Positions 9,853 through 21,635 of a stretch of 64,000 nucleotides of DNA are shown here, in pieces. The position numbers and the translations under genes were made by a program. The stretch's first letter is position 1, and each line of letters starts with the position of its first letter. A model generated the notes under the pieces. That model searched no databases and was not told where the DNA came from. It worked only from the letters and a program-made list of their open reading frames with translations. Source of the stretch: Hofstenia miamia (lineage: Eukaryota > Xenacoelomorpha > Acoela); the NCBI GenBank assembly GCA_004352715.1, contig SCFE01000006.1, forward strand, positions 1,286,614 to 1,350,613. Reading direction: 5' to 3'.

Positions 9853-12216
9853 TTTGCTTGACTCTTTTTGTGAATGTTCATCGTGGACTTTCTCTTTCAT
9901 ATCTTTCTATTTTCTCTTCAACAATTTGCTGTACGTTCTTATCTGTTATTGTTTTTCTTGTTTCTTCTGTGCTTGCTAATTTTCTCTTAATTATTTTTTG
10001 GTCGTTAACCATGGTTGTTTCTCTAGTTGTCTTAGGCGTGTTTCCGATGTTGCACCCCACATGTACTTCTTCATGGGCTCCTCGAATATTGAGAGTTTGC
10101 TTGGACATATTTCAGTTTTGTTCATGATTTCCACTATTAATATCTTTCCCATGGGGCTTTTGTTTACTATAACTCTGCTGATTGCCTTTTCTATTATATG
10201 CATTGGCTTTTGTGTTTTGTCTGGAGATTCCATTTTCTTAACATGACCTTTTAAGAGCCAGTTCTTTGTTTGTGTGTTAATGGGGGTTAAAGCGATTTCA
10301 AATCTTTCAAGAGTTTATGTCTTGTCTGCCGTGATATCGGCAGTTTGACTTCTTTGTCTTCAGTTGTGAAAATTGCTAGTAGCCATGCTGTTGTTCTATA
10401 GCATATTTCCAGTGCATTCTTTTCTTCGAATATCAGGCCTTTGAAGTCTTTTCTAGTATTTAACTCATATGCGCGATTTACCTCTGCTAGGGCTACCTCT
10501 ATTGTTGTGTGGAATTTTGGCGATGGTGCCTCTATATTTATTACTGGCCATTCTTGTTCTGCTTTCTTTTGTAATTTCATATTCTCCCAGATTTTTTCGA
10601 TTTGTTTCAAATGTTCTTGCTGTTAAGTTTAATTACACTTGATAAATGTGTATTGGCTTTCTCAACACCTTCGTCCTCCATTGTGATATCAATTGTTTTT
10701 ACTTGCTTATATAGATCTACTGCTATACATTAGTCGACCAAAATTCTATAAACTTGCGCCCAGTAATCTTTCGAAATGAATTAATTCTGATATTGTTGTG
10801 TCAGTTGGTTCCTCTTTCAACAAGAATACATTCTGTACTTGCATGCAGGTGTTTGGGCATCTCTTATAGTGTTGATTTTGTGATAATTACTATGTGTATT
10901 TTCTGTACTTTTGCCATTCTTAATGTCTGATCCAACTGTTTTTCGAGATTTTTGTTATACTCCTTTTATCTTAGTACGTGTATGATTGTCAGATTATGTT
11001 TGTCAATGTTGCCCTCCAGGATGTCTGCTATCTGGTCAATGTACGCCATGATGTTCTGCGCCATTTCAAGAGCAAAATCTTCATCAAACATTAAATGCAC
11101 TATGCTGTGCATATATTGTCTTTCAAGTGTCTCATTCATATCTCTTGGGTAACTGATTATTACATTCACCATGTGTCTGTTGTTGGCATCCAGTACTAGT
11201 GGTAGATTCTTCCCCTCTGTTTTTGCTGTTTTTATTATATGAGCTTTTGTCTCTGGCAAAAGTTTTTCAAATGTGTTATGTCTCATTTTCATAGTTCCTA
11301 TAAAGTAGGGATGTAGCATTTCCCCATTGATTTTAGACATTCATTTTTCTCTCTCTTTAGATCATATTGTCCACTTTGAAGTGGTTTCTGAGGAGGCGTG
11401 TAGCTGGGTCATCCATAATGGCATTCTGCTGGTGCTCAGTTCACAGTCCATTGGCTGTGAATCTGTGCTGATGGTCTCTACTCCTTCACCCTTGAATCAG
11501 TTCGTAGTTGACTCTGTCAACACTTGACCAGTTGTGGGTTCTGTAGTGATACCATCAGCCTTGAATCACTTCTTCATGGTTCTTCCCCACTTACCTCTTC
11601 CCCTAGAACTCCATCTGTCACACTGCCCTTGAATCAGTGTTGTGGATTTTCAGAAGGAAAGTTGTGCTGCTTTTCACCAGTTTTCTGCATGCCCTGGAAT
11701 CAGCATTGCAGATCCCTGGTGGGAGAGGCTTGATGTTCATTGGGCTCCCTGCCCTTGAATCAGCCTTGGGGACTACTTGGACGCCTTCTCACTCTACATC
11801 ATCTGTTAGTCAGTTCATAATTCTCATCTCTTCCACCCTTGAATTGATGTCCGGTTTGAGAAGTTCTTCTTACTCTCCTCCTCCTGTTGGTTGTTGAGAG
11901 TTCCTCTAGTCTCTGATTGCATCACACTCTCTTCCTCAATGGTTGGTGCATCATTTTCTTCTATTTGCCTAAATTCAGTTAATAAATTTAAATCCCCTAT
12001 TTCTGGGTCATATATATATTTATTTCTCACTGCCTTTTCAGGCAGTACTCTCTTGACTAAATTTCCATCTCTGGTGTCCACTGTGAATTCTTCATCAAAA
12101 TTCTCCTTGGGTAGGCTATCTAAATCATTCATATCATATACTATTTCATTGCTGTTAACTCAGCTTATTTTAAATTTGGCATTCTCATCTAACTTTGTTA
12201 CTTTGATATCCGCCAT
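9853..12216 (-). pseudogene. Extra ORF after pol of Gypsy copy B (unassigned; envelope position)
   Basis: Following integrase on the minus strand is a separate start, MADIKVTKLDENAKF, at 12216, then several open blocks: 12132-11824 (acidic, NDLDSLPKENF), the LIQG repeat region, 11340-10966 (NRHMVNVIISYPRDMNET and FALEMAQNIMAYIDQIADIL), 10610-10287 (FHTTIEVALAEVNRAYELN) and 10233-9878, charged and coiled-coil-like. It continues past the LINE in 7905-7601. In errantiviruses this place holds env. The AYIDQIADIL...HNLTIIH stretch faintly recalls an env-type helix, but I see no signal peptide, furin site or membrane anchor, so the role is open. Multiple stops show it is dead here. Confidence 0.45.
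11491..11850 (-). repeat. Degenerate ~20-28-codon repeats with core (L/S/V)IQG
   Basis: Six minus-strand copies of CTGATTCAAGGG-like sequence. On the plus strand they begin at 11838, 11754, 11694, 11628, 11560 and 11491, spaced 84, 60, 66, 68 and 69 bp. All but one spacing is a multiple of three, so the same frame gives SIQG, LIQG, LIPG, LIQG and then, after a shift, VIQG, LIQG. The sequence between cores is serine-, glycine- and proline-rich. This fits an in-frame low-complexity repeat tract inside the extra ORF. Confidence 0.55.
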
Positions 12217-12231
12217 TGCCCTCTTCAGGTT

Positions 12232-13214
12232 CTAGAAATGTAATAGTCTATTATTATCTAACATATACTCATTATTTGGTAGTGTCTTTGTAATTGTGTA
12301 AGGCCCACACCAAACAGTTTTTAGTTTCTGGACTTGGTTTGTGTCAGTGAGCTTTGATGGTGTGAATGAATATACTTTATCCCCTATTTTGTGCACATGG
12401 CCATAGATTTTTCTATTATAATTGTGTTGTTGTCTCATGGCTGACTTCTCGAAATTGTGGCACACCATCTCATGTATTGCTGTAATTTAATTTTTAAGCT
12501 GATTCACATATTCATTATTCATCCTATCACTGTAGTTTTATTGCAATGATAGAGGTGTGGCTGCTTCCCTGCCAAACATTGCTTTAAAAGGGGTCATCCC
12601 TGTTGTTGAATTTACAGAAGTATTGTAAAAATACTCTGCCATCTCAATTACCTTTCTCCACTTGTTTCCACCTATTCTTGATGTCGCCACTCTTATCAAT
12701 TTGATTAATGTTTGATTTAACCTCTCTACAGCTCTGTTAGCCTGTGGGTGGTATGCTGTTGTTTGCTCAATAACTATCTCCAGTAGTTCCACCATCTCCT
12801 GGAAAATTCTGCTCTCAAATTGTGGTCCTTTATCTGTTATTATCATTTCCATTGGACTAAATTTCAAGATCCATTGTTTCTGCTGTTGTATTTTTCATTG
12901 GGATCATCCTTGCATATTTAGTGAAGTTATCCACCATTACCAACAGGTGCTATCCCTCTTTGTCTTTTGATAGCATTTCCAAATTGATGTGTATTATTTC
13001 ATTGGGTTGTGTTGCAATGATCTTTTCCAATGATGGCCTCTGTGCTGAGAAATGCTGCTTGTTGTTCAATAAGCATGTTGTACATTTATTTATTATTTCC
13101 TCAGTTAGTTTTCTCACTGCTGTAGTAATGAATCTCAAATTGAAGGTTTTCTCTGTCTGCATTATGCCTAAGTGGCCTTTTTCATGCACTTTTCATATAA
13201 GTTCTCTCTTATAA
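12232..13214 (-). pseudogene. Ty3/Gypsy integrase
   Basis: Three domains read in order on the minus strand. The zinc-binding HHCC region (about 13200-12950) shows HEKGHLG and CTTC followed by LLNNKQHF. The catalytic core (12867-12538) shows ITDKGPQFES with the second catalytic Asp, then TAYHPQANRAVERLNQTL with the final Glu, then EYFYNTSVNSTTGMTPF. The C-terminal domain (12468-12232) shows GDKVYSF and the LKTVWCGPYTI pattern of the Gypsy GPY/F module. Frames change between the three blocks (around 12950-12870 and 12530-12470), so the gene is inactive. Confidence 0.85.
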
Positions 13215-13399
13215 TAATCAGGGATCACAATTCAATGTATTGTAGTCCGTTTTTATTAAGTTTCTATTTATACCATTCATAATAGCTTGCTGTCAGTTTT
13301 GATAACATTGTTTGTGGTTCTTTTATCTTCTTAATAATCTCATTGAGTATTACATCATCTCTTTGCTTCTCCACTATTTTTTGTTTGAATATCTCCTTC

Positions 13400-14070
13400 C
13401 TTCAACATTATTGGTAAAACCACTTATCCCTTTTATCCACATTTATTTCAGGTAATCCTTCATACTCTGTGTGTGGTGAAAATTGGAACTGTTTCTTTCC
13501 TCCATCTGCTTTTGCTGCGTCACTTTGATATTCTGGTAATGATGTCCAGAAGTCTGCATTGTTGTGTAATGTGCCTTTAGGGTGTTCTATCATGAATGTA
13601 AATTCATTCAAGTATTTGATCCATTGCAATACTATTCCAGGCTTGTCTTTTGAAAATTTTTTTAGATAGGCTAATCCACTATTGTCTCTGTGTACTGTGA
13701 ATTCTTGACCAATTAGGAAGTGTCTGAATTTCCTGATACTCTCAATCAGTGCCAACATCTCCAGCTTAGTTGACTCGTAGTTCTCTTCACTTGCTTTAAG
13801 TTTCTGGCTGCAGAAAAGTATGGGAACCTCCTTTCCAATTTTCAGCTCCCCAATGTTGCTCTAATAGTGACTTTGCTGGCATCACAATCTAAAATGAATT
13901 TCTCTTTATAGTCTGGTGTATTTAGTGATGGTAATTTTGCTAATTCTTCTCCGATAATGACGATCTTAATCTCCTGGACGAATTTTTACAAAGAACTAAA
14001 CTGGCAGGCTGTTAATCTTACAATTGTGTTAAAGGCTTCACTTTCTGAAGCAACTGGTTTCTGGTTATCC
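13400..14070 (-). pseudogene. Ty3/Gypsy RT thumb and RNase H, 5'-truncated
   Basis: The minus strand enters at about 14070 with the RT connection (SESEAFNTI, LTAC), then PDYKEKFILDCDASK (RNase H first Asp), a frameshift near 13820, EENYESTKLEML (catalytic Glu) and RKFRHFLIGQEFTVHRDNSG, VLQWIKYLNEF and HNNADFWTSLPE at 13758-13510. RT fingers and palm, protease and gag are absent, so copy B is truncated at its 5' side near 14070. Confidence 0.85.
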
Positions 14071-14734
14071 TCCATTTATATATTTATTTATTTATTTTAT
14101 ACGATTTCTTTCAAAATATATGAATTATTATTATTATGGATGCATGCTTTTCAGTTGATAATATAGAATTTTAAAATCAAAGGCAGTCTCAGTAATTTGC
14201 CTAACTCAGTTATCTCTGCACAATGAACTGATCCCTACATTTAAATATATATAATACTGGCACTGCTCAGAATTTAAGATAACAATTAATACTCTATTTA
14301 GCTAACGCAGCATCACAGCCTCTTGCTGACCCAAAGACAGTTCTTCTTCCTCATCAATGCGGGCCAACTTCAGAGATAACATCATCTTTAACTTGTGTGT
14401 TCTCTGTATATTATTCTCTAGCTCAGTAATTGTCAAAATAAATTTGTATAATTTTCATTTAAAATATAATGTAGTAAATACTCTAACAGCAAGGAAAGTG
14501 CATTTGCTAGAAAGATTATCAAATTATAATACATGTTATGAATGAATGGCAAGCCATTATCTTCTCTACTTAGGTATCCATATACACACACTAATTTTAG
14601 TTGGCCGGTTTTTTTTAATGTTGCCGTCCTTTTAGTACATAGTAAAACAAATTATTATACAATTGTCATTACTATTGCTGTACTTTAAAAAAATACTTCC
14701 ATATTATTATGTAAGTATCAATGCTTACAATAAA
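14071..14734. other. AT-rich DNA, nothing recognised
   Basis: Begins with a short TTTA-rich run where the Gypsy element stops. Only short, low-complexity open frames follow. Confidence 0.4.
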
Positions 14735-15870
14735 TAGGGTGCTTCAATTTTTCATTTTGTTCCAAGTAAAAACTATAGACTGCAAATTGAAATTCAAATA
14801 TATTTCAGCAAAGCTAGAAAAGTCTGAAAATGCTAAATAATATAATTTTTTGTCATTATCACTTCAAGCAAACGTACTACATTTTTTCATATTTTAATGA
14901 GACAATTAGAAATTCAGTCTTTTACTGTAAGAAACCCTGTTTTTGTTTAGATTTTTCAGATCATATTTTACACATTATTAAATTGAATTTTAAACTTGTT
15001 ACTAGGTAGCTAGAAAAATGAAATATTTTAAAAAAAACATGTTAGATAGGCAAATTGTGCTAAGCTTTAGGAACTGAAAAGTTTTCCACGTTATCCTTAA
15101 ACAGATTGTTGGCTTTTCAAAAGGACCAAGTGTTTTCGCACATTTTCAAATACTTTGCTTTAAATTTGCGAGTTGTTGGTAAAGGTGCACCCATGAAACA
15201 TTGAGAATTTGTTCAAAATTGTGTTGAAGTGTCTGATATACTTCAAAATATTAACAATTTTTCGATGAAAAGTCAGATTTCTTGAAATTCATTCAAATAA
15301 TCCCTATATTAAGGCTCAGATAATCATGATTTCTAAATCCCATTCTGCATTATCTAACCTAACACATTTTTTCAACAGTTAGATATCCCAAGCCCCAGAG
15401 ATCATGGCGCTCCCAAAGGCTTGTGTGAGAGCAGATATTTAAAGAGTGGATGAAAGAGGAGACACTTCTCTATTGTGTTGCTTTTTCAGATTTTGGAAAT
15501 ATTTATTAGTTCGGACGTTATAACCACTTCAAGTATTTTTAGGAAATTCATCCTATATTTTAAAAAAATTCCCTGTAAAATTCAATTTTAAGCATACTAT
15601 TGTCTCTATTCATATTAAAAAACTTTCTCCAACTCTATTAGGAAGTTTGGAAATCATGAGCAATGGACACATCTTTTGATGAATGTTCTCAAAACATAAT
15701 GTTGAAGATTTGTATTAAGGCGTATTGATGTGGTTGAAGTTCTTGAAGGATTGACTATTTTTCTTTGCAAATTTCGATATTTACAAGAGTTTCCAATTAT
15801 ATCTATACACAATAGTGAGGTCTAGTGCCCATAGGAGCGCCATTAACTTACTCAACTGATTTACTTTATG
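14735..15870 (+). repeat. Dispersed repeat family, copy 1
   Basis: It opens with TAGGGTGCTTCAATTTTTCA, almost the same terminus as the DNA transposon at 16733 (one substitution and one indel over 27 bp). It aligns in blocks with 17740-19300 (TATTTCAGCAAAG, ATTATTAAATTGAA, TTTGC(A/G)A(A/G)TTGTTGGT, GATCATGGC, GAAAGAGGAG, TATTGTGTTG) and with 32400-33480 (TTTCTCCAA..TATTAGGA, GTATTG(A/C)TGTG, TTTTTCTTTG). No conserved coding frame was seen across copies. Most likely it is a non-autonomous relative of that transposon. Confidence 0.5.
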
Positions 15871-16732
15871 TACATAAAATATTAAAACCCATTGGGGCGC
15901 TGTCAGCACTAGAGAGTGACAATATGTGGTAAACATGGACCTGAACTTGACCCGGTCAGAATATTTACTATCAGAACACGACCCGAGACATTGATTTGAC
16001 GTTATTGGATGCTATCCCATCAAATGATCATTAACATCAATCATTTCGTAGGCTTGTTGCAGGCGCAATATTCTACTTCCGCAACCCACACCGCACTGCA
16101 GATAAAATATGTAGATCCACCCGGCAAGAATAAAATTAATAAAATTAAAAAATTTAATAATTTATAAGAAAAAAAATAAACAAAATAATGATAATAATGA
16201 TAGGTATATAACAATAAGCAACGATATTCTTAATCAGAATCGGTTTCGCAAAAAGGCTTTCCTAAATGTACAACTTAGTTACATATAATAATTCGCAGAG
16301 AGGTAGGGCTCGATACAAGACCAAAATTATATTCCATTAAACAGCAATCCAACGACAGATAAGACAACAAAATTAAAGGAGCTGATGCTCTTTCAAAAAC
16401 ATCAAAAAACTGCTTTGCAACCAAATGCGTAGTATTATGTAAAAACCAATGAGGATTGAAATTATGCAGGGCGGGGATACCCGCTCCAGCACACCAGCCT
16501 GTTATTTCCTGATAGGCGAAACACAAATTCATTGGTATTACTTAACGTCTTGGATCTCTCTCAAATCAAACGGTGATTAACATCAGTATTCTTTAATAAT
16601 CAATCTAATCTTTGTACCCAAACCCGACACCCGAAATCGGGCACCCGATGTCAATATCTAGTCAGCATCCAGGTTGAAAAAATGATTGGACCGTGATCCA
16701 AAGTGATTTATTGAAAGAGGCTACCCAAATAT
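15871..16732. other. Unique DNA with CCCGA-word clusters and one orphan frame
   Basis: Two clusters of degenerate GACCCGA/CCCGACACCCGAAATC words lie near 15950-15985 and 16620-16650. A minus-strand open frame (16532-16275, 85 residues) contains GWCAGAGIPALHNFNPHWF and a hydrophobic leucine-rich stretch. It is less AT-rich than its surroundings, but no family was recognised and no clean splice pair was found. Confidence 0.3.
16275..16532 (-). CDS. Orphan open frame, unrecognised
   Basis: 85 codons with a composition unlike the AT-driven frames nearby: tryptophan, cysteine and proline in the first third (ITGWCAGAGIPALHNF), a central FFDVFERASAPL, then a likely membrane-type stretch. I cannot assign a family. 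It could be a fragment of an exon or of a mobile-element ORF, or chance. Confidence 0.2.
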   Translation of the reverse strand: MNLCFAYQEITGWCAGAGIPALHNFNPHWFLHNTTHLVAKQFFDVFERASAPLILLSYLSLDCCLMEYNFGLVSSPTSLRIIICN

Positions 16733-17118
16733 TAGGGTGTTTCATTTTTCATTTTGTTCAAAAATTAAAAATGTACGGGTTTCAACAGATCGGATTTCGG
16801 TTACAATAAATAATTCAAAAAAATTTTCTATCTGACATTGCTTAGGGGTACCNNNNNNNNNNNNNNNNNNNNNNNNNNNNNNNNNNNNNNNNNNNNNNNN
16901 NNNNNNNNNNGCTTAGGGGTACCCAGCCCGCCCCCCCAAACTTTTGCAAGGGGTATTTTTGAAAAATTTGAATATTTCAATAACGTAACACGATAGAAGG
17001 TCATGAATGGTGTCAGAATATGCGGAAGGGTAGATTTCCTATCTTTACGTAATATATTTGTAGGCGCTAACTGCAACAGAAACGAAGTTATATCGCAAAA
17101 AACGTATTTTTTTATTTT
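16733..17118 (+). repeat. Left terminal inverted repeat
   Basis: Pairs with 21636-22011 in inverted orientation, with about 75-85 percent identity by eye in alignable blocks. It contains a C-homopolymer (near 16925) matching the G-homopolymer of the other arm and a 58-N gap at 16853-16910 whose two sides repeat the 13 bases GCTTAGGGGTACC. Confidence 0.7.
16853..16910. other. 58-N assembly gap in left TIR
   Basis: Flanked by the identical 13-mer GCTTAGGGGTACC on both sides, which suggests overlapping contig ends rather than missing sequence. It adjoins a poly-C run. Confidence 0.9.
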
Positions 17119-17364
17119 TGCCTATGGCAATGCGGCATTCCCTTATCTTTATGATTTGTGTGATTTGTGACATCATACAACTTTGAGAAGCAAAGTTTTT
17201 GTTTTAGAATTATGATGTCATAAACCTCAGTTGCAATAATATATACGTCACGTGTATTGGCAATCTTTTTTGTCTTGCCATCTTGGAATGGTTTGATGTA
17301 CTAAAGTTAGAACAATGTCAGTTACGAGATCTGATTTACAGAAGAGCCTATCTAATTAGAGAGC

Positions 17365-17715
17365 CTTGCAGCCAACGTGTTGCCCACCAACACAGATCCG
17401 AAATTTTCTAAAATTATACCACTCTTTTCTGATGTGAAAAAGCAGATTGTAAGTGATGAAATAAGAGTTTAGCTGAAAGGTGGTCTGTCTGTGGTAAACG
17501 AAGTTCGAGTTGTTAGCAAATTAAAAGCAATCTTAGACAAATTTATGAAGGGGAAAAATGAAATGAAGTTGAGCAAGAAAAAATTCCAGAAAAATGTTTG
17601 GATTTGCAGTTTAACATTTCTATGCCAAGTTTATGCTAATCTTAGGATGCACAATGGTAAGCAGTGGTGTAATTGCTGCTGGAAAGACACAAATGAGATT
17701 TTACAGCAATAATTT
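17365..17715 (+). pseudogene. Transposase-like N-terminal fragment
   Basis: The plus-strand frame reads LPTNTDPKFSKIIPLFSDVK then QIVSDEI, one stop (17470), and an open part KGGLSVVNEVRVVSKLKAIL with KFMKGKNEMKLSKKKFQK (to 17712). The pattern (a short helix-rich region, a conserved V..KL..L.DK step, a lysine-rich linker and a following core) resembles the N-terminal part of uncharacterised transposon proteins found in arthropods and cnidarians. That comparison is from memory. The core domain is displaced to 19500 by an inserted repeat. Confidence 0.4.
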
Positions 17716-17739
17716 CCTGAAATTTCATATATCAATGCT

Positions 17740-19300
17740 GAAATGAATAAAATGCTTCAATATTTATTTTTATAACCAAATAAAAGCTATTTGCAAACTG
17801 AAATTTTACTGAAATTTTAAGTTATTTCAGCAAAGCCAGAAAAGATCACAATATTGAAAATTTCTTCCCAAAATAATTTAAATTTTGCAAACAAGATATT
17901 TTTCACAATCACATCAAGAACATGTATTATATTCCTTCAAATTTAAAGGAGGCAGCTAGCAATTCAGTTTTTTTCTGAAAGGGAACTTGCCCTTAAGGAT
18001 GGGTCGCCAACAGCGAACCAAAAATATGTTATCATTTACGAATTTTGAAACTTTCTTTAATTGGGCGATATTTTGACTCATGACAATTGTTGCAGAATTT
18101 TATAGTCCATATTCAAAGCAATTATTTACAAATATTTATTTGCTTTTTTTTTACCTTTTCAAAACGTATGACATGCGTGCAAATTTATTATAGTGGCTAC
18201 AAGCAGAATTTTTTACCTGATTCAACATTGAAAACTACTTCTTGCAAGAAAACGTTTTTCATGAAACATGAATGAGTACAGAAGCAAGCCAATTCTTGTT
18301 TGGATTTTTGAGAGCATATTTTATGTATTATTAAATTGAAGTTTAAACTGGTTGAACAACAAACTATTTTTTAAAGAAACATTAAATATGTAAATTGTGC
18401 AAGATTAAAAAGAAACGTTCGTGACTGAAAAAATTCACCAGTCTAAGAAAAATTTAAGCATTTTTTAAGAATGTCAATTAGTGATTATCCCTAAGGAGCT
18501 TGGGAGCTTTTTAACAGAACAATCCGTTTTCCCCAAATTTGCAAACGCTTTTCTCCAAATTTGCAAATTGTTGGTGAGTCTGCACCAGAGTTGGAATCGG
18601 TTCGGGAGAACCGACGGTTCGGTTCGGTTTCGCGTACAAAATCCTAGAAAAAACCGGTATGGTTTCAGGTAAGCTCCCATGTTCCGGTAAAATGCCAGCT
18701 ACATTTAAAGGATTGTCTATCACCGTATTAACAAAAATCGTAAGACAATCAGTTGTTTGACATTATTTCTGATATTCATTAGATTTCTTTTCCTATCAGG
18801 AAACAACCGAAGAATGGTATTTAATATTGTAAGCAGTGCATTAAAAGTCTGAAAGGAGAACAATACATTATCATTCGTTTGAAATTTTGAAGGTCATTTT
18901 GCCGTCCGGCATTTTGGGTAGGATTCGGGTAAGATGCTATGATTTTGGAAAATTTCGGTTACATTCTGTTTCGGTACGTGTTTAAGACATCAATACGGTT
19001 TCGGTCTCAAACATTTCTTTAAATAGTTAGACTGTTCAAGCCCAATAAAGAATCGCCCTGAGCAAAGTCAGTGATCATGGCACCTAAAGCGGCTCTGGCA
19101 GAGCATGTTTCAAAATATAAATGAAAGAGGAGCCACTTCTTTATTGTGTTGTTTTTCATATTTTATAAAAAAATTATGGGAAATTTTATCTAAATCAACC
19201 TGAGCCATGCGCACATCTTTTGGGGAATGTGCAGAAACGTACTGTCGAAAACTTAAATACACTTCACACCTAACATTTTGATAATTCTACGGTTAGAGCA
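17740..19300 (+). repeat. Dispersed repeat family, copy 2, inserted in the transposon
   Basis: Aligns in blocks with copy 1 (14735-15870), including TGCTTCAAT at the start, TATTTCAGCAAAGCCAG, CAATTCAGT, TATTATTAAATTGAAG and ATGAAAGAGGAG near 19120, and AGCCATGCGCACATCTTTTGG near 19202. It sits between the two transposase pieces, so it interrupted the gene. It also carries TTCGG/CCGGT word clusters at 18590-18680 and 18900-19000, absent from copy 1. Confidence 0.5.
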
Positions 19301-19499
19301 CATGGGGGGAACGTCGAACTTTAACTTTACCCTTTCCTTATATGCATAGATGGCCTCCCAAACCAGTTGAGTCAGAGGCATCAGATTGAAGTCATCGAGC
19401 AAACTCACGTCATAACGGGACCATGATCTATATGGGAGAAGTTTCCTATCCTGTGATGAGCTCGTGAGTTATGAGCGCTTAAAATTTTTTTTCAAGAAA

Positions 19500-20870
19500 T
19501 TGTAGAAAATATGAAATTCCAAAGATGGTTGCGGTTAATGGGTCTAATTTTTTACCCACTTTCACATTAAAAAAAATTGAACTTATTTTCAAGGGGTTTG
19601 ACGCCACTATGATTGGGGTAGAATCCTGCTCACCAAAAATTGCTGTTAAAAATGAAAATGTGTTCCGCACAATAACCGATGAAGTTTTGGCGAGAGTATG
19701 GCAATAGTGTTTTCCATTATGAGCGATACAATCAGTATAGATACTGGAAAAACGACTGGCATTAACCAACGCTTCTGCGATTACGTTTCTGGACAGTTTG
19801 GACACGATATGCATGCTCTAGAGTGCATGTTTCATGTAAATGAAATATTCGTATTCTACGTGATTAAGAAGATTAAAGGTGCGAAGCAAAGGTCCAAATG
19901 CTTTAGGAGAAGGTTCTCGTCTAAATAAAATCAAGTCAGAGATAACTAAATAACACCTGGATGCGAAACGAAGCATAATTATATTTTTGTTTTGAAAAGT
20001 GGCGCTCGATTAAGTTTATTTGCTTATTGTGATAATGAAGGCTTTGAAATCGAGTCATTTGAGTCTTGCCTAGCTGTTGTGGTGTAAATCTGGGTATGCT
20101 TCGCAATTTGGTAGCACATCCATTAATGTTTCAATGCAATGCATAAATTTCCTCATACTGAAGATCTTAAGTGTAAATTAAGACTTATATCGATTCTAAA
20201 AGAAGAACGACACTTTCTAGAGAAGTTTGCGATGAGCCATGTGATAATGAATTTATTTTAAATAATCTTATTCACTCACCTTATGTTCTGCAAGCTTTCT
20301 TATTTTCATTTAGCTATAAGCAGCAAAGAGATTTGTTTACTAACACAGTTGTTAACTACCTGAAATCTTCAGAATCTTTATGTAGTTTGGTTAATTCAAC
20401 TTGTATGCATGCATCTATGTATACTATATTTATATCAAAAATTTTTAATTTGTTTATTAAAAATTTTGTAAAAGTTCATACTGCTAAAACTAAAAATTGT
20501 GCCGAAAAGTTAAGAAAGTTTTGAATAGCTTATTTTTGTTTGTGCATATATCTGTATTGTAGCTTTACATATAATTATTCAGGTATTAATTTTTTCGAAA
20601 CCTGTAATTTTCGGAGATGTTTATTTAAACAATCGAGTGCCACTTTTCAAATTAAATATCTCGCTTCACGTCCAGGTGTTATTTAGTTGTCTTTGAATCG
20701 AGTGCATCCAAATTGCAATTTAGATGATTTAATCGACAAGGTTGTCAATGTGTCAATCAAACCTATCGCTGAACTTCATCTTCGCAGCACAATTAATTGG
20801 TTTTCGGAACAGAAACGTTTAAATGAAGCAAGTGAAAACTTTCGTAGCCATCAAATGTGTTTATTGTAGG
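19500..20870 (+). pseudogene. Transposase-like core fragment, interrupted
   Basis: Three overlapping frames carry one protein. They are KNENVFRTITDEVLARVW (frame ending 19707), then MSDTISIDTGKTTGINQRFC with FGHDMHALECMFHVNEI (19698-19928), then GPNALGEGSRLNKIKSEI. The DT...NTG step followed about 35 residues later by a Cys-x-x-His recalls the second-Asp and Cys/His region of hAT-like transposases, but hAT membership is only a suggestion. A 745-bp element (19944-20688) is inserted, after which VHPNCNLDDLIDKVVNVSI and RSTINWFSEQKRLNEAS (to 20869) continue. Frameshifts make it inactive. Confidence 0.45.
19944..20688. mobile_element. Nested 745-bp inverted-repeat element
   Basis: Ends are inverted copies: AACTAAATAACACCTGGA at the left and its exact complement at the right (18 bp perfect). 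Imperfect pairing continues for about 80 bp (TTTGAAAAGTGGC(G/A)CTCGATT is shared). Its interior is AT-rich with no transposase motif. It lies exactly where the surrounding transposase-like reading is interrupted, which is why it is called an insertion. No target-site duplication could be fixed. Confidence 0.5.
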
Positions 20871-21635
20871 AGTCCATGGTGAGCGTTTTATGAATCTTCT
20901 TGACAACTTTAAAAACTTGTTTTGGTATCAACAAAACCGTATATGTAATTCTCGTTAGTTAACAACCGCTTTTGTTTAGTTTATTGATCTTAAAGCAGAA
21001 GAATAAAGAAAACTATCAAGGCTTGCTTCGTATATAGTGTCAGTGCATTTACCGTCATTTCTTATGATACATCTGAACCCAAAAGCATCTGAGGACCCCT
21101 TTAAACATGATTTCCAATAGCGTATGAACAAGTTGACCCATCATTGTGTAGAGTAGCTAACTGGTATTATATTTCTCACGCAAAATGCTTGCTTTCGCCA
21201 AGTAATGTCGCTCTGAGTTTGTATTCTAAAGTTTACTATTTACAAAGGAGATGTTGACCTCTATTTCCTCATTGCCCAAAGAAGTAATTATCGAAAATTT
21301 GCTTTTAAAAGCAGTGCAAAACGCTGAAGGACTATTTTACCGATATCAGTGGGTTATATTCAGCCCATTCGAATTTTGACAATCTATTGAAAATAGTAAT
21401 CGCTGTAATGAAAGAGAAATTGGAAGGCTTAAACATTTGTTGCATAGAAGAAAGATTCAGGATAACTCCCGGCTTCGTTTCTATAATTCTGCATTAACAT
21501 TGTCTAATTTTGATGTTTGTAATGTTTTGTGTTGATGCGTGCACACAACCGTTTTTGTTTTCTTCACCACAAACCAAACTACTCTGTTAATGGTAAAAAC
21601 AAGATAATGGTGAGTTAAGAGAGAAAAAGTGCAAA
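20871..21635. other. Interior of DNA transposon, 3' part
   Basis: Weak plus-strand coding traces (for example near 21130-21230) suggest the end of the transposase reading, but stops in every frame prevent a model. No other feature was seen. Confidence 0.3.

Noticed and set aside
9858-10246. Hydrophobic plus-strand frames
   Set aside because: Antisense shadow of the charged extra ORF of Gypsy copy B.
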